Assembly: GCF_028737315.1 (NCBI RefSeq)
Contig: NZ_JAQZAO010000004.1
Coordinates: 124,001-188,000 of the forward strand
Direction: 5' to 3'
DNA from: Actinomycetospora lemnae
GTDB lineage: Bacteria > Actinomycetota > Actinomycetes > Mycobacteriales > Pseudonocardiaceae
DNA: 64,000 nucleotides
This document shows, one piece after another, positions 52,349 to 60,723 of this stretch. Under the pieces are notes generated by a model. It ran no database searches. It saw only the letters and a list, made by a program, of their open reading frames with translations, and was not told the DNA's origin. Both the position numbers and the translations under genes were made by a program. Each line of letters opens with the position of its first letter. Position 1 is the first letter of the stretch.

Positions 52349-52453
52349 GCGGTAGGGGTCGGGATCGGGTGGCGGCCAGCGTACTGCTCGCGGCGAGATC
52401 GAGTGGTGAATTGCGCCGTTCGCTACGGCCCTTCTGCGAGAAGGGCACGAAAG
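52349..52453. repeat. Dispersed ~105-bp repeat, copy 2
   Basis: Matches 42784-42892 (see there). Here it includes a perfect hairpin CCCTTCT-GCG-AGAAGGG (52429-52445) and sits directly upstream of the NTF2-like gene, so it may act as promoter or leader DNA on the minus strand (TACGCT box). Confidence 0.75.
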
Positions 52454-52599
52454 CTGCAGGACCCCTGAGCGCGCCGGAGCGCGTCGGCACGACGGCCGCG
52501 CTGCACCGGGACCTCGAGCACGAGGACCGAGCCGGGGACGGCCTCTCTCGGTCGCGGTCCCGCGGCGGGGCGGAGGACTGCGTCGGGCCACACCGGACC

Positions 52600-53433
52600 T
52601 CACGCCCCGCGCTCGAACTCCCAGACGAGGACGCCGGGCAGGCCGACGTAGGCGGTGCGGTTGGCGTCGGGGATGAGGCCGGCGGTGGGTGTGGCGGCGG
52701 CCTCGGCGGTCAGGCTCGGTTCCTCGTAGCTGCGGACGGCGAGGCCTGCTCGCAGGCCGGCCGTGACGTAGTCGGAGGGCTTGTGGGCGTGCAGGCGCAT
52801 GTAGGCGCGGCCGCCGTCGACCGTGAACTGCGGCTGCCAGCCGAGCATGACGAGGAACGGGTGGACGTCGCTGATGATGACGCGACCGCCGGGACGGACG
52901 ACGCGGGCGAACTCGGCGAACGCGGCGTCGAGGTCGGCGACGTGGACCAGGGCGAGGGCGCAGACGGCCGCATCGACGGAGGCGTCGGGCAGGGGCAGGC
53001 GGGTCAGGTCGCCCAGCAGGAACCGCGCGTCGGGGACCTTGGTGCGGGCACGGTCCACCATGTCCGGGGACTGGTCGACGCCGGTGACCGCGTGGCCGCG
53101 GCCGGTGAGGTACGCCGACCAGCGGCCGGTGCCGCACGCGGCGTCGAGGACCTCCCCGGCGGGGAGCGCGTCGAGCAGGCGTCGCAGCGGTGGTTCCTCG
53201 ATGCCGAACAGCCGCAGGGGACGGTCGTAGGTGGGGGCCCACCGGGCATAGCCGTCGGTGAGGCCGAGCTCGACGCCGACGCTGTCGGTCGGCACACCAC
53301 CGTCCAGGAGGGCGAGCGTCTCGGCGAGCCGCGCCGCCCGCGCCTCGGGTTCGTCGGAGTAGAGCGACCGGAGCAGCGCCAGGCCCTCGACGCCCACCAT
53401 CAGCTCACCGAGGGTGGGTCCCGATCCGGTCAC
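52600..53433 (-). CDS. Class I SAM-dependent methyltransferase
   Basis: 277 residues. Motif I VLDAACGTGRWSAYLTGRGH, motif II TGVDQSPDMVDRA, GDLTRLPLPDASVDAAVCAL and VRPGGRVIISDVHPF form a complete Methyltransf_11-type core preceded by a ~95-residue N-terminal extension (YARWAPTYDRPLRLFGIEEP). The substrate is not known; a small molecule is likely. The start is set at GTG 53433 because TAGCGT lies 7 nt upstream (leaderless); GTG 53442 is the alternative. Confidence 0.9.
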   Translation of the reverse strand: MTGSGPTLGELMVGVEGLALLRSLYSDEPEARAARLAETLALLDGGVPTDSVGVELGLTDGYARWAPTYDRPLRLFGIEEPPLRRLLDALPAGEVLDAACGTGRWSAYLTGRGHAVTGVDQSPDMVDRARTKVPDARFLLGDLTRLPLPDASVDAAVCALALVHVADLDAAFAEFARVVRPGGRVIISDVHPFLVMLGWQPQFTVDGGRAYMRLHAHKPSDYVTAGLRAGLAVRSYEEPSLTAEAAATPTAGLIPDANRTAYVGLPGVLVWEFERGA

Positions 53434-53440
53434 GTCGCGC

Positions 53441-53446
53441 ACGCTA
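53441..53446 (-). promoter_or_regulatory. Leaderless -10 element TAGCGT
   Basis: TAGCGT on the minus strand, 7 nt before the methyltransferase GTG at 53433. Confidence 0.5.
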
Positions 53447-53517
53447 CTGGCGCGACATCGAGACTCCCAGCGAGGACGTGATGAGCGTGAACAGCCCACG
53501 ACGTCCTCTGACAGCGG

Positions 53518-54282
53518 TCAGGCGCTCCACGCCCGGGCGCGCCAGAAGGCGGTGAGCGCGCGTGCTGCGCGCGCCGGGTCCTCGGCCATCCACCAGTGGC
53601 CCAGCCCGTCGAGCACCGCGACCTCGGCGCCCGCGCGTTCCGCAGCTCGCCGGGGGAGCTCCTCGGAGCCGACGAAGGGGTCCGCGATGGCGACGATCCC
53701 GAGCCCCGGGCGGGCCGCCAGGGCCGGCAGTCCCTGGCCGAGCTCGGCCATGACCGGTTGGGCGGCCGAGCGGTAGAGCGCGAGGACCGCCTGCTTCATC
53801 TCCTCGCCCTGCACGCCCGCGATCTGCAGCGCCTCGGCGCGACCCAGGCCGAACTGCTCCATCTGCTCGGCCCGCTGCTCGAGGGTGCCGCCGAACATCT
53901 CCTCGAGGTGGGCCTCGCCGTCCCCGGGCGTCTGCCAGATCTGCGCGAGGTCGTGCCAGGTGTAGTCCGGCTCGAACAGGCCCAGCGCGTCGCTGGCCCA
54001 GCTGCGCACCAGCTCCGGGCGCTGCATGACCGCGGTGACGACGTGGCCGCCACCCCAGTCGTGGCCCAGGAGGTCGACGGGCCGGTCGAAGCGCTCGAGC
54101 TCGCCGATCAACCAGTCGCGGTAGGCCGTGACGGTCGCGGGGAAGCCGGCCGGGAGCGGCACGCCGAACCCGGGCGGGGAGAGCCGGACGACGTCGTCGA
54201 CGCCCGCGCGGGCCAGCTCGGCGACGAGCGGGTCCCACAGCGCCGCGCTCTCCGGATTGCCGTGCACCAGTGCCACCGTCAT
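53518..54282 (-). CDS. Alpha/beta-hydrolase of the epoxide hydrolase/haloalkane dehalogenase group
   Basis: 254 residues. HGNPESAALWDPLVAELARA is the oxyanion region; nucleophile motif LLGHDWGGGH has Asp75 rather than Ser, the hallmark of epoxide hydrolases and haloalkane dehalogenases. The catalytic His is in LDGLGHWWMAEDP. A helical cap lies in the middle (EEMFGGTLEQRAEQMEQFGL). Which of the two activities applies cannot be told. ATG start at 54282; single gene. Confidence 0.87.
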   Translation of the reverse strand: MTVALVHGNPESAALWDPLVAELARAGVDDVVRLSPPGFGVPLPAGFPATVTAYRDWLIGELERFDRPVDLLGHDWGGGHVVTAVMQRPELVRSWASDALGLFEPDYTWHDLAQIWQTPGDGEAHLEEMFGGTLEQRAEQMEQFGLGRAEALQIAGVQGEEMKQAVLALYRSAAQPVMAELGQGLPALAARPGLGIVAIADPFVGSEELPRRAAERAGAEVAVLDGLGHWWMAEDPARAARALTAFWRARAWSA

Positions 54283-54538
54283 GACGCCGCATCCTGCTCT
54301 CTCGGAGCGGGTGCGGCACGGCTGCCGACCACGACCCCCGACCGGTCCTCGACCACGGCGTCGGTTGTGCGCCAGGTCGCCAGCGGGCCGTGGGCCCAAG
54401 GATCCCCTGGAACCCGGTCTGCCTGCGCCGGGGACGACGCGCCGTTCGTTTCCCCGTCTCCCCGAACGGCTATCCCCGCTGATCCCCACGTCGACGGCCA
54501 CGGTGCCGCCTGCGGGGAACGATGACGGGAGCAGGACC

Positions 54539-54691
54539 ATGACCAGCGAGAAGCACGACGCGACCAGCGAGTCGACGGGCGCCGGGGGCAACGGTCCCAC
54601 CAACATCCCGGAGGAGTCCGCGTCCTCGGAGTCAGAGCTCGCGCTGTCCAAGCAGGCGGCGCGGCGAGACGGGGACGAGGACGGCGAGTAG
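54539..54691 (+). CDS. Small acidic disordered protein
   Basis: 50 residues: MTSEKHDATSESTGAGGNGP, TNIPEESASSESELALSKQA, ARRDGDEDGE. Hydrophilic and predicted disordered, without family match. ATG preceded by GGGAGCAGGACC. It fills the gap between two minus-strand genes and has strong third-position G/C, so it is probably real, but proof is thin. Confidence 0.5.
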   Translation: MTSEKHDATSESTGAGGNGPTNIPEESASSESELALSKQAARRDGDEDGE

Positions 54692-54780
54692 GACCACGTC
54701 GTCGGCTCCGGCGCCCCCCGACCTCGTGAGGGCGCCGGTGCCGCGACGGTGATCGACCACGGTCCGCAGGGCCGGGCGCC

Positions 54781-55806
54781 TCAGCCGAAGAACACCGCCG
54801 CCTCGGCGTAGAGGGCCGGGTCGACGAGCTTGAGCTGCTCCGTCGCCTCGTGCAGCGGCACCGTCACGATGTCGGCGCCGCGCAGGGCGGTCATCTGGCC
54901 CCACTGGCCCGCCGCGACCGCGTCGATCGCGTGGAGGCCGAAGCGGGTGGCGAGCCAGCGGTCGCGGGCGGTGGGGGTCCCACCCCGCTGGACGTGCCCG
55001 AGCACCGTCGTGCGGGCCTCCTTGCCCGTCCGGGCCTCGATCTCGCGGCCCAACCACTCGCCGACGCCACCGAGCCGGACGTGGCCGAAGGCGTCCTTCT
55101 CCCCGGTGAGCAGCACCTCTTCGCCGTCCTTGGGCATCGCGCCCTCGGAGACGACGATGATCGGCGCGTAGTCGAGCCGGAAGCGGGCCTGCACCCACTC
55201 GCAGACCTGGTCGATGTCGAAGCGGACCTCGGGGATCAGGATGGCGTTGGCGCCACCCGCCATGCCGGCGTGCAGCGCGATCCAGCCGGCGTGGCGCCCC
55301 ATCACCTCGACGATCAAGGTGCGGTGGTGGGACTCGGCGGTGGTGTGCAGGCGGTCGATCGCCTCGACCGCGATGTTGACCGCGGTGTCGAAGCCGAAGG
55401 TGTAGTCGGTGCCCGAGAGATCGTTGTCGATCGTCTTCGGCACCCCGACGACCCGGACGCCGGCGTCGTGGAGCTCGCTGGCGACGCCGAGGGTGTCCTC
55501 CCCGCCGATGGCCACGAGGGCGTTGACCCCGAGGTCCTGGAGGTTCTTCTTGATGCGCCCGACCCCGTTCTCGATCGCGAACGGGTTGGTCCGCGACGAC
55601 CCGAGGATCGTGCCCCCGCGCGGGAGCAGGCCGCGCACGGCCGGGATGTCGAGAGGCCGGGCGATGGCCTCCAGGGGCCCGCGCCAGCCGTCCCGGAACC
55701 CCAGGAACTCGTAGCCGTACTCGGGCACGCCGCGCCGCACGATCGCCCTGATGACGGCGTTGAGACCGGGACAGTCGCCGCCCCCGGTGAGGATGCCCAC
55801 GCGCAT
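54781..55806 (-). CDS. pfp: 6-phosphofructokinase, pyrophosphate-dependent type
   Basis: 341 residues. PfkA-family group III enzyme: GILTGGGDCPGLNAVIRAIV, the catalytic PKTIDND loop and EVMGRHAGWIALHAG. In standard numbering residue 104 is Asp (GGEDTLGVA) and 124 is Lys (PKTIDNDL); ATP-dependent PFKs have Gly at both. Asp104/Lys124 is the state of the PPi-PFK of Amycolatopsis methanolica, so pyrophosphate is the predicted phosphoryl donor and the reaction would be reversible. Start at MRVGILTGGG. Confidence 0.92.
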   Translation of the reverse strand: MRVGILTGGGDCPGLNAVIRAIVRRGVPEYGYEFLGFRDGWRGPLEAIARPLDIPAVRGLLPRGGTILGSSRTNPFAIENGVGRIKKNLQDLGVNALVAIGGEDTLGVASELHDAGVRVVGVPKTIDNDLSGTDYTFGFDTAVNIAVEAIDRLHTTAESHHRTLIVEVMGRHAGWIALHAGMAGGANAILIPEVRFDIDQVCEWVQARFRLDYAPIIVVSEGAMPKDGEEVLLTGEKDAFGHVRLGGVGEWLGREIEARTGKEARTTVLGHVQRGGTPTARDRWLATRFGLHAIDAVAAGQWGQMTALRGADIVTVPLHEATEQLKLVDPALYAEAAVFFG

Positions 55807-55902
55807 GACCGGAGGTTCCCACGACATCGGTGGTCGGGCGTAGCAGGCCCCGACCGGGATGCGCGTCGAGCGGGCCGGACCGTGCTCGAGCGCTGCACCT
55901 CG

Positions 55903-57135
55903 TCAGCGCGGGGACGCCGGCGCGGGGTGGGCCGTCACCGCCTGTGCGGCGATCCGGGACAGGGCCTCGACGAGCTGGATGCCGGCGTCCTTGCTGGGTT
56001 GCTGTTCGGTGAGGACGGCGAGGAGGACGGGACGGCCCGCCGCGGTGACGATGCCGACCGAGCCGACGACCCAGCGTCCGTCGTCGGCGTCGACCGGCGT
56101 CCACCCGTTCTTCAGGGCGGTCGTCGTCCCCGGGTCGGCGGCCGCGCTGACACCCCAGCGTTGCTCCTCCACGACGGTGGTCATCAGCTCGTGGGCGAAG
56201 TGGCGGGAGTCCGCGTCGAGGGGTCCCGGCGCGTGCAGGGCGGCGAGCAGCGCGAGCCGGTCGGACGCCGGTGTCGTGCTGCTGCCCCAGTGATCGAAGA
56301 GCTGGGTGGCGCGCACGCCGAGACGACGGTGGGCCGCGTCCAGCACCGGCACCCCGCCCAGGTCTTCCCAGAGGCGCGAGGCGGCGTCGTTGTCGCTCTG
56401 CTGGATCATCAGGGCGGCCAGCTCCCGCGCCTCGGCGGACGGCGGCTGTCCGTCGTCCTGGCTCTGCAGCAGCAGGGTCTCCAGGATGTCGAGCTTCACC
56501 ACGCTGGCGGTCTGGATCGGGGTGTCGGCGGCGTAGCCGAACGGCCGTCCCGTTGCGACGTCCAGCGCGGCGACCGAGACGTGGTCGACCGAAGCTCCGG
56601 TGACGAGACGGTCGATCGCCGCGGTCGCGTCACGTGCGGCAACGGCTGGGTCGACGACCGGGACGGCCGGTGCACGGGGCGGGCTGATGCCCGGTGCCGG
56701 AGCGGGCCCCGGTGCCGGACCGACGTCGTTCGTGGCCGTCACGACGAGCACGCCCAGCACCAGCGCGAGGAGGGCCCCACGGCGCCGGCGCCCCCACGAC
56801 CGACGCCGTGGGGCCACGGCACCCGGTGAGACCGGCGCGACCGTGGCCACACCGGGTGTGGGGCGCCGCGTCGGCGGGACGGCGATGAGCCCCGGAGGTC
56901 GCCCTGCCGGGGGCAGCGGCACGGTCGGCGGGTCCCTCGGCGGAGGCGCCGTCCTCCGCGGCACGAGGCGGACCTCGATCGTCGGCCGGTGCCACGAGCG
57001 CTCCCGCGGGCCGACGGTGGGGACGACGGTGTCACCCGTCGGATGCCCCAGATCGTCCCCGTCGCGGATGTGCGCCGCCGGTGACGCGCGATGCTCCGTC
57101 CCGGCACGCCGCCGGCGGAATCCGGAGGTGGTCAC
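55903..57135 (-). CDS. Membrane-anchored serine hydrolase, class A beta-lactamase-like
   Basis: 410 residues. A disordered cytosolic N-terminus (1-118), one transmembrane helix (about 119-135, ALLALVLGVLVVTATNDVG) and an extracellular beta-lactamase-fold domain. Motifs: S211-V-V-K214 (SxxK), S247-D248-N249 (SDN) and K342-N-G (KTG-like, Thr replaced by Asn). The altered third motif makes true beta-lactam hydrolysis uncertain; it could be a penicillin-interacting or peptidoglycan-related hydrolase. GTG start directly after the stop of a 66-residue gene. Confidence 0.85.
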   Translation of the reverse strand: MTTSGFRRRRAGTEHRASPAAHIRDGDDLGHPTGDTVVPTVGPRERSWHRPTIEVRLVPRRTAPPPRDPPTVPLPPAGRPPGLIAVPPTRRPTPGVATVAPVSPGAVAPRRRSWGRRRRGALLALVLGVLVVTATNDVGPAPGPAPAPGISPPRAPAVPVVDPAVAARDATAAIDRLVTGASVDHVSVAALDVATGRPFGYAADTPIQTASVVKLDILETLLLQSQDDGQPPSAEARELAALMIQQSDNDAASRLWEDLGGVPVLDAAHRRLGVRATQLFDHWGSSTTPASDRLALLAALHAPGPLDADSRHFAHELMTTVVEEQRWGVSAAADPGTTTALKNGWTPVDADDGRWVVGSVGIVTAAGRPVLLAVLTEQQPSKDAGIQLVEALSRIAAQAVTAHPAPASPR

Positions 57136-57136
57136 G

Positions 57137-57337
57137 TCACCGGGTCGCCTTCGCCGAGGCCTGACTCGGTGCCGCAGCGGCCTGGTAGGCGGACAGGAAC
57201 GCGACGAGCTCGGGGATGGCCTGCCCGACAGCGTGGGCCACCGGCACCTGAGCGGGCGTGTAACCGTGACGCCCGAGCAGCTCACCGAGCTCGATCAGGA
57301 AATGGACCGACGGGAACTCGTCAGGATGGCGGGCCAT
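57137..57337 (-). CDS. Small protein co-transcribed with the beta-lactamase-like gene
   Basis: 66 residues: MARHPDEFPSVHFLIELGEL, LGRHGYTPAQVPVAHAVGQA, IPELVAFLSAYQAAAAP. Predicted helical, no signal or membrane segment, family unknown. Its stop lies 1 bp before the next start codon, so the two are translationally coupled. Confidence 0.65.
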   Translation of the reverse strand: MARHPDEFPSVHFLIELGELLGRHGYTPAQVPVAHAVGQAIPELVAFLSAYQAAAAPSQASAKATR

Positions 57338-57530
57338 GGCCGCCACCGTGGAGTGACGCCCGTACGCGGTCACGTCGCCACGCCGTGGAGTCGGCGTCGT
57401 GGTTCCGGATCGCGCGCTCCGCAGCCGCCACCGAATCTGCGCTCGCCCTCGACTCATCGGTGACCCGGCGCGCCGACACTCCCGTGCCTCGACGTCGGCA
57501 GCCAGCCGGCGTCCGGAGTGAGGAGGTCCG

Positions 57531-57956
57531 GTGAACGCGCGAGAGCTGATCGAGAAGAACCTGGAGTGTTGGAACGCCAAGGACCAGGCGGGCTGGTCCG
57601 CCACCTTCGCCGAGGACGCCACGCTGGCCGCGCCGGGCGGGGTGCACGGGTCGGGACCGGAGATGGTGGCGACCTTCTATCGCCTGTGGCAGGAGGCCTT
57701 CCCCGACAACCGGTGCCGCATCGTCCGCATCGTCGACGGCGGGTCCAGCGGCGTCCTCGAAGCGGTGTTCGAGGGGACCCACACGGACACGCTCCACGCC
57801 CCCAGCGGCGATCTGCCGGCCACCGGTCGCCGTGTCAGCGTGCCCTTCATCAACGTCTGCGAGATCTCCGGCGACCGGTACACCGACTTCGTCCTGTACT
57901 TCGACCAGGTCGAGCTGCTGACCCAGCTCGGACTCGTCGCCGCGCCCGTGGGGTGA
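57531..57956 (+). CDS. NTF2-like / SnoaL ester cyclase-like protein
   Basis: 141 residues. ARELIEKNLECWNAKDQAGW, YRLWQEAFPDNRCRIVRIVD, FEGTHTDTLHAPSGDLPATG and VSVPFINVCEISGDRYTDFV match the SnoaL-type ester cyclase family (THTG, DxxxxY). Substrate unknown. GTG start with GAGGAGGT 5 nt upstream, an optimal ribosome site. Followed by a cupin gene on the same strand. Confidence 0.87.
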   Translation: MNARELIEKNLECWNAKDQAGWSATFAEDATLAAPGGVHGSGPEMVATFYRLWQEAFPDNRCRIVRIVDGGSSGVLEAVFEGTHTDTLHAPSGDLPATGRRVSVPFINVCEISGDRYTDFVLYFDQVELLTQLGLVAAPVG

Positions 57957-58059
57957 TCGCGGCGCCCCTCACGGCCAGGCGCCGGGCGGCCCGCGCGGCG
58001 CCTGGCGGGGTGTCGACCCGCTCACCCCCACCGCCGGCACCGCACCCACCGCACGCGAG

Positions 58060-58560
58060 GTGCTGACCTTCGCCGGGCTGACCCTCGTGGTGCACGCCGA
58101 CGCCGCAGCCACCGGCGGGGTCTTCTCCGTGATCGAGGAGCTGCCGCCGCTGTCGGACACCCCGCTGCACGTCCACCAGCACGAGGACGAGTACTTCCAC
58201 GCCGTCGAGGGCGAGCACGTCATCCGGATCGGCGACCGGGAGCACCGGCTGGCCCCGGGCGAGAGCGTGGTCGCCCCGCGCGGGACACCGCACGCGCAAC
58301 GCCGCGTCGTGCCCGGCGAGGGACGGATCCTCCTCGTCGTCGCCCCGGCCGGGCTCGAGGGCTTCTTCCGCCGCCTCGCCGACGCGGAGGCCCGCGGGTG
58401 CCTCGACGACGAGGCCCGCCGAGCGGCCTCCGCCGCGTACGGGATCACCTGGCTCCCGGACACCGACGTCGAGATCGAGATCGGGAACCACCACCGCGTC
58501 GAGGACGAGCTGACCGACACCCCTCACCGAGGACCACGACCGGCTCGACCGCTCCTGTAG
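58060..58560 (+). CDS. Cupin-domain protein
   Basis: 166 residues. Motif 1 PLHVHQHEDEYFHAVEGEHV and motif 2 APRGTPHAQRRVVPGEGRIL give the metal ligands His-His-Glu-His. C-terminal helix region ARRAASAAYGITWLPDTDVE, similar in plan to the cupin at 39054. Likely a small-molecule dioxygenase or binding protein. The GTG at 58060 is the first start candidate in a longer open frame; no clear ribosome site, so the true start is uncertain. Confidence 0.8.
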   Translation: MLTFAGLTLVVHADAAATGGVFSVIEELPPLSDTPLHVHQHEDEYFHAVEGEHVIRIGDREHRLAPGESVVAPRGTPHAQRRVVPGEGRILLVVAPAGLEGFFRRLADAEARGCLDDEARRAASAAYGITWLPDTDVEIEIGNHHRVEDELTDTPHRGPRPARPLL

Positions 58561-58775
58561 CGCCCGCGATCGAATGACGCGTCCGCCGGGTCCAGGTGTC
58601 AGCGCCGTCACGGTCGGCAACCCCGAGGGTGACGCACCGCGCCCGGGACCGATCGCGTCCGCACCGCCCGCCGGTCCCGCCCAGGGCGCTCGCCGAGACA
58701 CCGGGTCGGGCGGGGCTCGCCGCGCAGGGCACGACGGCGTGGGCTCGGCCCGGACACCCGCCGACGGGACGAGGC

Positions 58776-59207
58776 ATGTCCTTCCCCGCCCGCAGGGGCG
58801 CCCGGCGCGCCGTCGTGCGCCTCGCCGTGGCCGCCGCCGTGACCCTCGGTGCGTGCGGCACCGCGTGCGCCGCCGCACCGCCCCCGTCTCCGCCGCCACC
58901 GCCAGGGGTCGCCGCGCCACCGGCAGCACCGACAGCGCGGCCCGTCCCCCTCGCCGTCCCGGCCGAGCCCTGGGACAGCCTGGCCCGGTGCGAGACCGGC
59001 GGCGACTGGCACGCCGACACCGGCAACGGCTACCACGGCGGTCTGCAGCTCAGCCCCGTCACGTGGGCCGCGCACGGCGGCGACGCGTTCGCCCCGCGGG
59101 CCGACGAGGCCAGCCGGGAGCAGCAGATCGTCGTCGGTGAGCGGATCCGGGCCGAGCAGGGCTGGGAGGCCTGGTCGAGCTGCGCCGACGAGGTCGCCCC
59201 GAACTGA
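58776..59207 (+). CDS. Resuscitation-promoting factor (Rpf) transglycosylase
   Basis: 143 residues. Signal peptide (1-32, RLAVAAAVTLGACGTACAAA), a Pro-rich linker, and a lysozyme-like Rpf domain: PWDSLARCETGGDWHADTGN, GYHGGLQLSPVTWAAHGG. Cys72 pairs with the Cys of WSSCAD, and Glu73 is the catalytic acid. Secreted peptidoglycan hydrolase that promotes growth after dormancy or spore germination. ATG start with GAGG close upstream. I looked for a c-di-AMP (ydaO) riboswitch upstream, frequent before rpf genes, and did not find its conserved elements. Confidence 0.93.
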   Translation: MSFPARRGARRAVVRLAVAAAVTLGACGTACAAAPPPSPPPPPGVAAPPAAPTARPVPLAVPAEPWDSLARCETGGDWHADTGNGYHGGLQLSPVTWAAHGGDAFAPRADEASREQQIVVGERIRAEQGWEAWSSCADEVAPN

Positions 59208-59230
59208 CCGACTCGTCCCCGGGGACGCGA

Positions 59231-59264
59231 CGAGGGGTGACCCACCGCGGTGGGCCACCCCTCG
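59231..59264 (+). terminator. Terminator after the rpf gene
   Basis: CGAGGGGTG-a-CCCACC-GC-GGTGGG-c-CACCCCTCG: a 15-bp stem with one mismatch, 24 bp past the rpf stop. Confidence 0.8.
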
Positions 59265-59487
59265 CCGACTCCTCGTCCTGCCTCGCCGTGTCCGGTCCCG
59301 ACCCCGCCGCGTCTCGCCGTGCTCTGCAGTGGCCTGGCTCCCGCACCCGAGGGAGGTGATGGCTGCCCGGCCGGCCCGAGAGCCAGAGGTCGGTGGGCAA
59401 CCACGGAGAACGGTAGGGGCCGCGCGCGGGGTGTGGCAGCGGCCGTCACGGAACTACTTCCCGGGGGCGACGTTGACGGTCGGGGCC

Positions 59488-59907
59488 TCAGACCGGCGGG
59501 ATCGCGTCCCTGTCCTGTCGGCGGATCTCGACGCCACCCCAGAGCGCCAGCCCGGTGACGTGGAGCGGCGGGGCTCCCACCGGCGGCGGGGTCGTCGGCG
59601 GTCCCGACAGGTCGCCGAAGCCGCCCATCACGCCCCGGCCGTCGCAGCGCACCTCGACGTCCGGCCCGACGATGATCACGACGCCGCCCATGACCGCGAC
59701 GACCCGCAGGGTGGTGCCGTGCGGGTCGAGACGGGCGTGGCGCAGATCCAGCTCCGCGCCGCCCATGAACACGAGCACCGAGTGCTCCGGACCCGGCGCC
59801 CACTGCCCGCGCCGAATCGTCGCCCGCCAGAGGGAGAACGACGACGTCGGCGCCACCGCGCCGGTCGCCGGCGGCGGCACCCGGTCATCGGGGTCCGACC
59901 CGCTCAT
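59488..59907 (-). CDS. LiaF-like (cell-wall-stress) soluble protein
   Basis: 139 residues. HSVLVFMGGAELDLRHARLD, RVVAVMGGVVIIVGPDVEVR and LHVTGLALWGGVEIRR are the repeating beta-helix turns (MGGxxxD, GGV) of the LiaF C-terminal / DUF1707-associated domain. No membrane helices, unlike full LiaF. Role likely in sensing or signalling envelope stress. ATG start; 25 bp after the ankyrin-like gene, so same transcript. Confidence 0.8.
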   Translation of the reverse strand: MSGSDPDDRVPPPATGAVAPTSSFSLWRATIRRGQWAPGPEHSVLVFMGGAELDLRHARLDPHGTTLRVVAVMGGVVIIVGPDVEVRCDGRGVMGGFGDLSGPPTTPPPVGAPPLHVTGLALWGGVEIRRQDRDAIPPV

Positions 59908-59932
59908 GCCGGCCCCGGACCCCGGCGTCGGG

Positions 59933-60631
59933 TCACCGGAGCAGCCCGCGCGTGACGAGCTCGACGCCCTCGGCCGTGACGTGGTGCGTCCGCCCCGAAC
60001 CCCCGGCCACCCGGCTCCCGCTGCGGACCTCCACGGTCGGCTCCGCCGTGTCCTCCGCCCAGCGGCAGGCGAAGCCGCCGTACATCCCGGGCACCGCGAC
60101 CCACATCGTCGCCTCCGGGTGCTCGAGCAGCGGCCCGAGCTGCGGGGGCCGCAGGCGGCGGCCCAGCCGCCGTGTCCGCACGTCGACCAGCGCCCACAGG
60201 AAGATCTCGAGGTCGGTGCGGGTCTCGTCGTCCACCGCCACGGCGGGCTCCGGGCGCAGACGTTCGGCGAGCTCCGTGCGCCCGAGCCGGCGCGCCAGTG
60301 TCTCGGCGGTCTCGCCGTCCCCGCTGCGCACCGTGCGCCAGGCTCCGCGCCCGACGAGGTCGTCGACGACGTCGGGGTGTGCGCCCTGGAGCGCCGCGTG
60401 GTGCAACGGGGCGAGCCCGCTGTCGTCCCCGGCACGGAAGGCGTTGGCGCTCAGCGCGGCCGGCAGGTCGTCGTCGGTCCGGTCGAGCAGGCTGGCGACG
60501 TGGGCCCAGTGGCCCTCCTCGACGGCGTCGGAGAGGGCATCGCGCAGGGCGAGGACCTCGGGCGGGAGGTCGGAGCGCTCGAGGACGGAGTCCCAGGCGA
60601 GCCGCGTCACGGCCGGGGCAGGTCGGACCAT
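59933..60631 (-). CDS. Ankyrin-repeat-like protein
   Basis: 232 residues. DALSDAVEEGHWAHVASLLD and SGLAPLHHAALQGAHPDVVD, GETAETLARRLGRTELAERL are consecutive ankyrin-type helices (TPLHxA signature as APLHHAA). The C-terminal half (DLEIFLWALVDVRTRRLGRR, VPGMYGGFACRWAEDTAEPT) is a separate unassigned domain. Function unknown. ATG start 60631. Probably an operon with the LiaF-like gene. Confidence 0.75.
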   Translation of the reverse strand: MVRPAPAVTRLAWDSVLERSDLPPEVLALRDALSDAVEEGHWAHVASLLDRTDDDLPAALSANAFRAGDDSGLAPLHHAALQGAHPDVVDDLVGRGAWRTVRSGDGETAETLARRLGRTELAERLRPEPAVAVDDETRTDLEIFLWALVDVRTRRLGRRLRPPQLGPLLEHPEATMWVAVPGMYGGFACRWAEDTAEPTVEVRSGSRVAGGSGRTHHVTAEGVELVTRGLLR

Positions 60632-60723
60632 TGCGCACACCCTGTCCGACGGCGGCCGATCTGTCAGTCCGCTGGTCGGACGGGTCGGTTGCTCGCCGGC
60701 CCGGGCACGGCGCCGCGGGGCGG

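Noticed and set aside
58560-58775. ydaO (c-di-AMP) riboswitch before rpf
   Set aside because: The conserved riboswitch segments are not seen, only ordinary GC-rich sequence.
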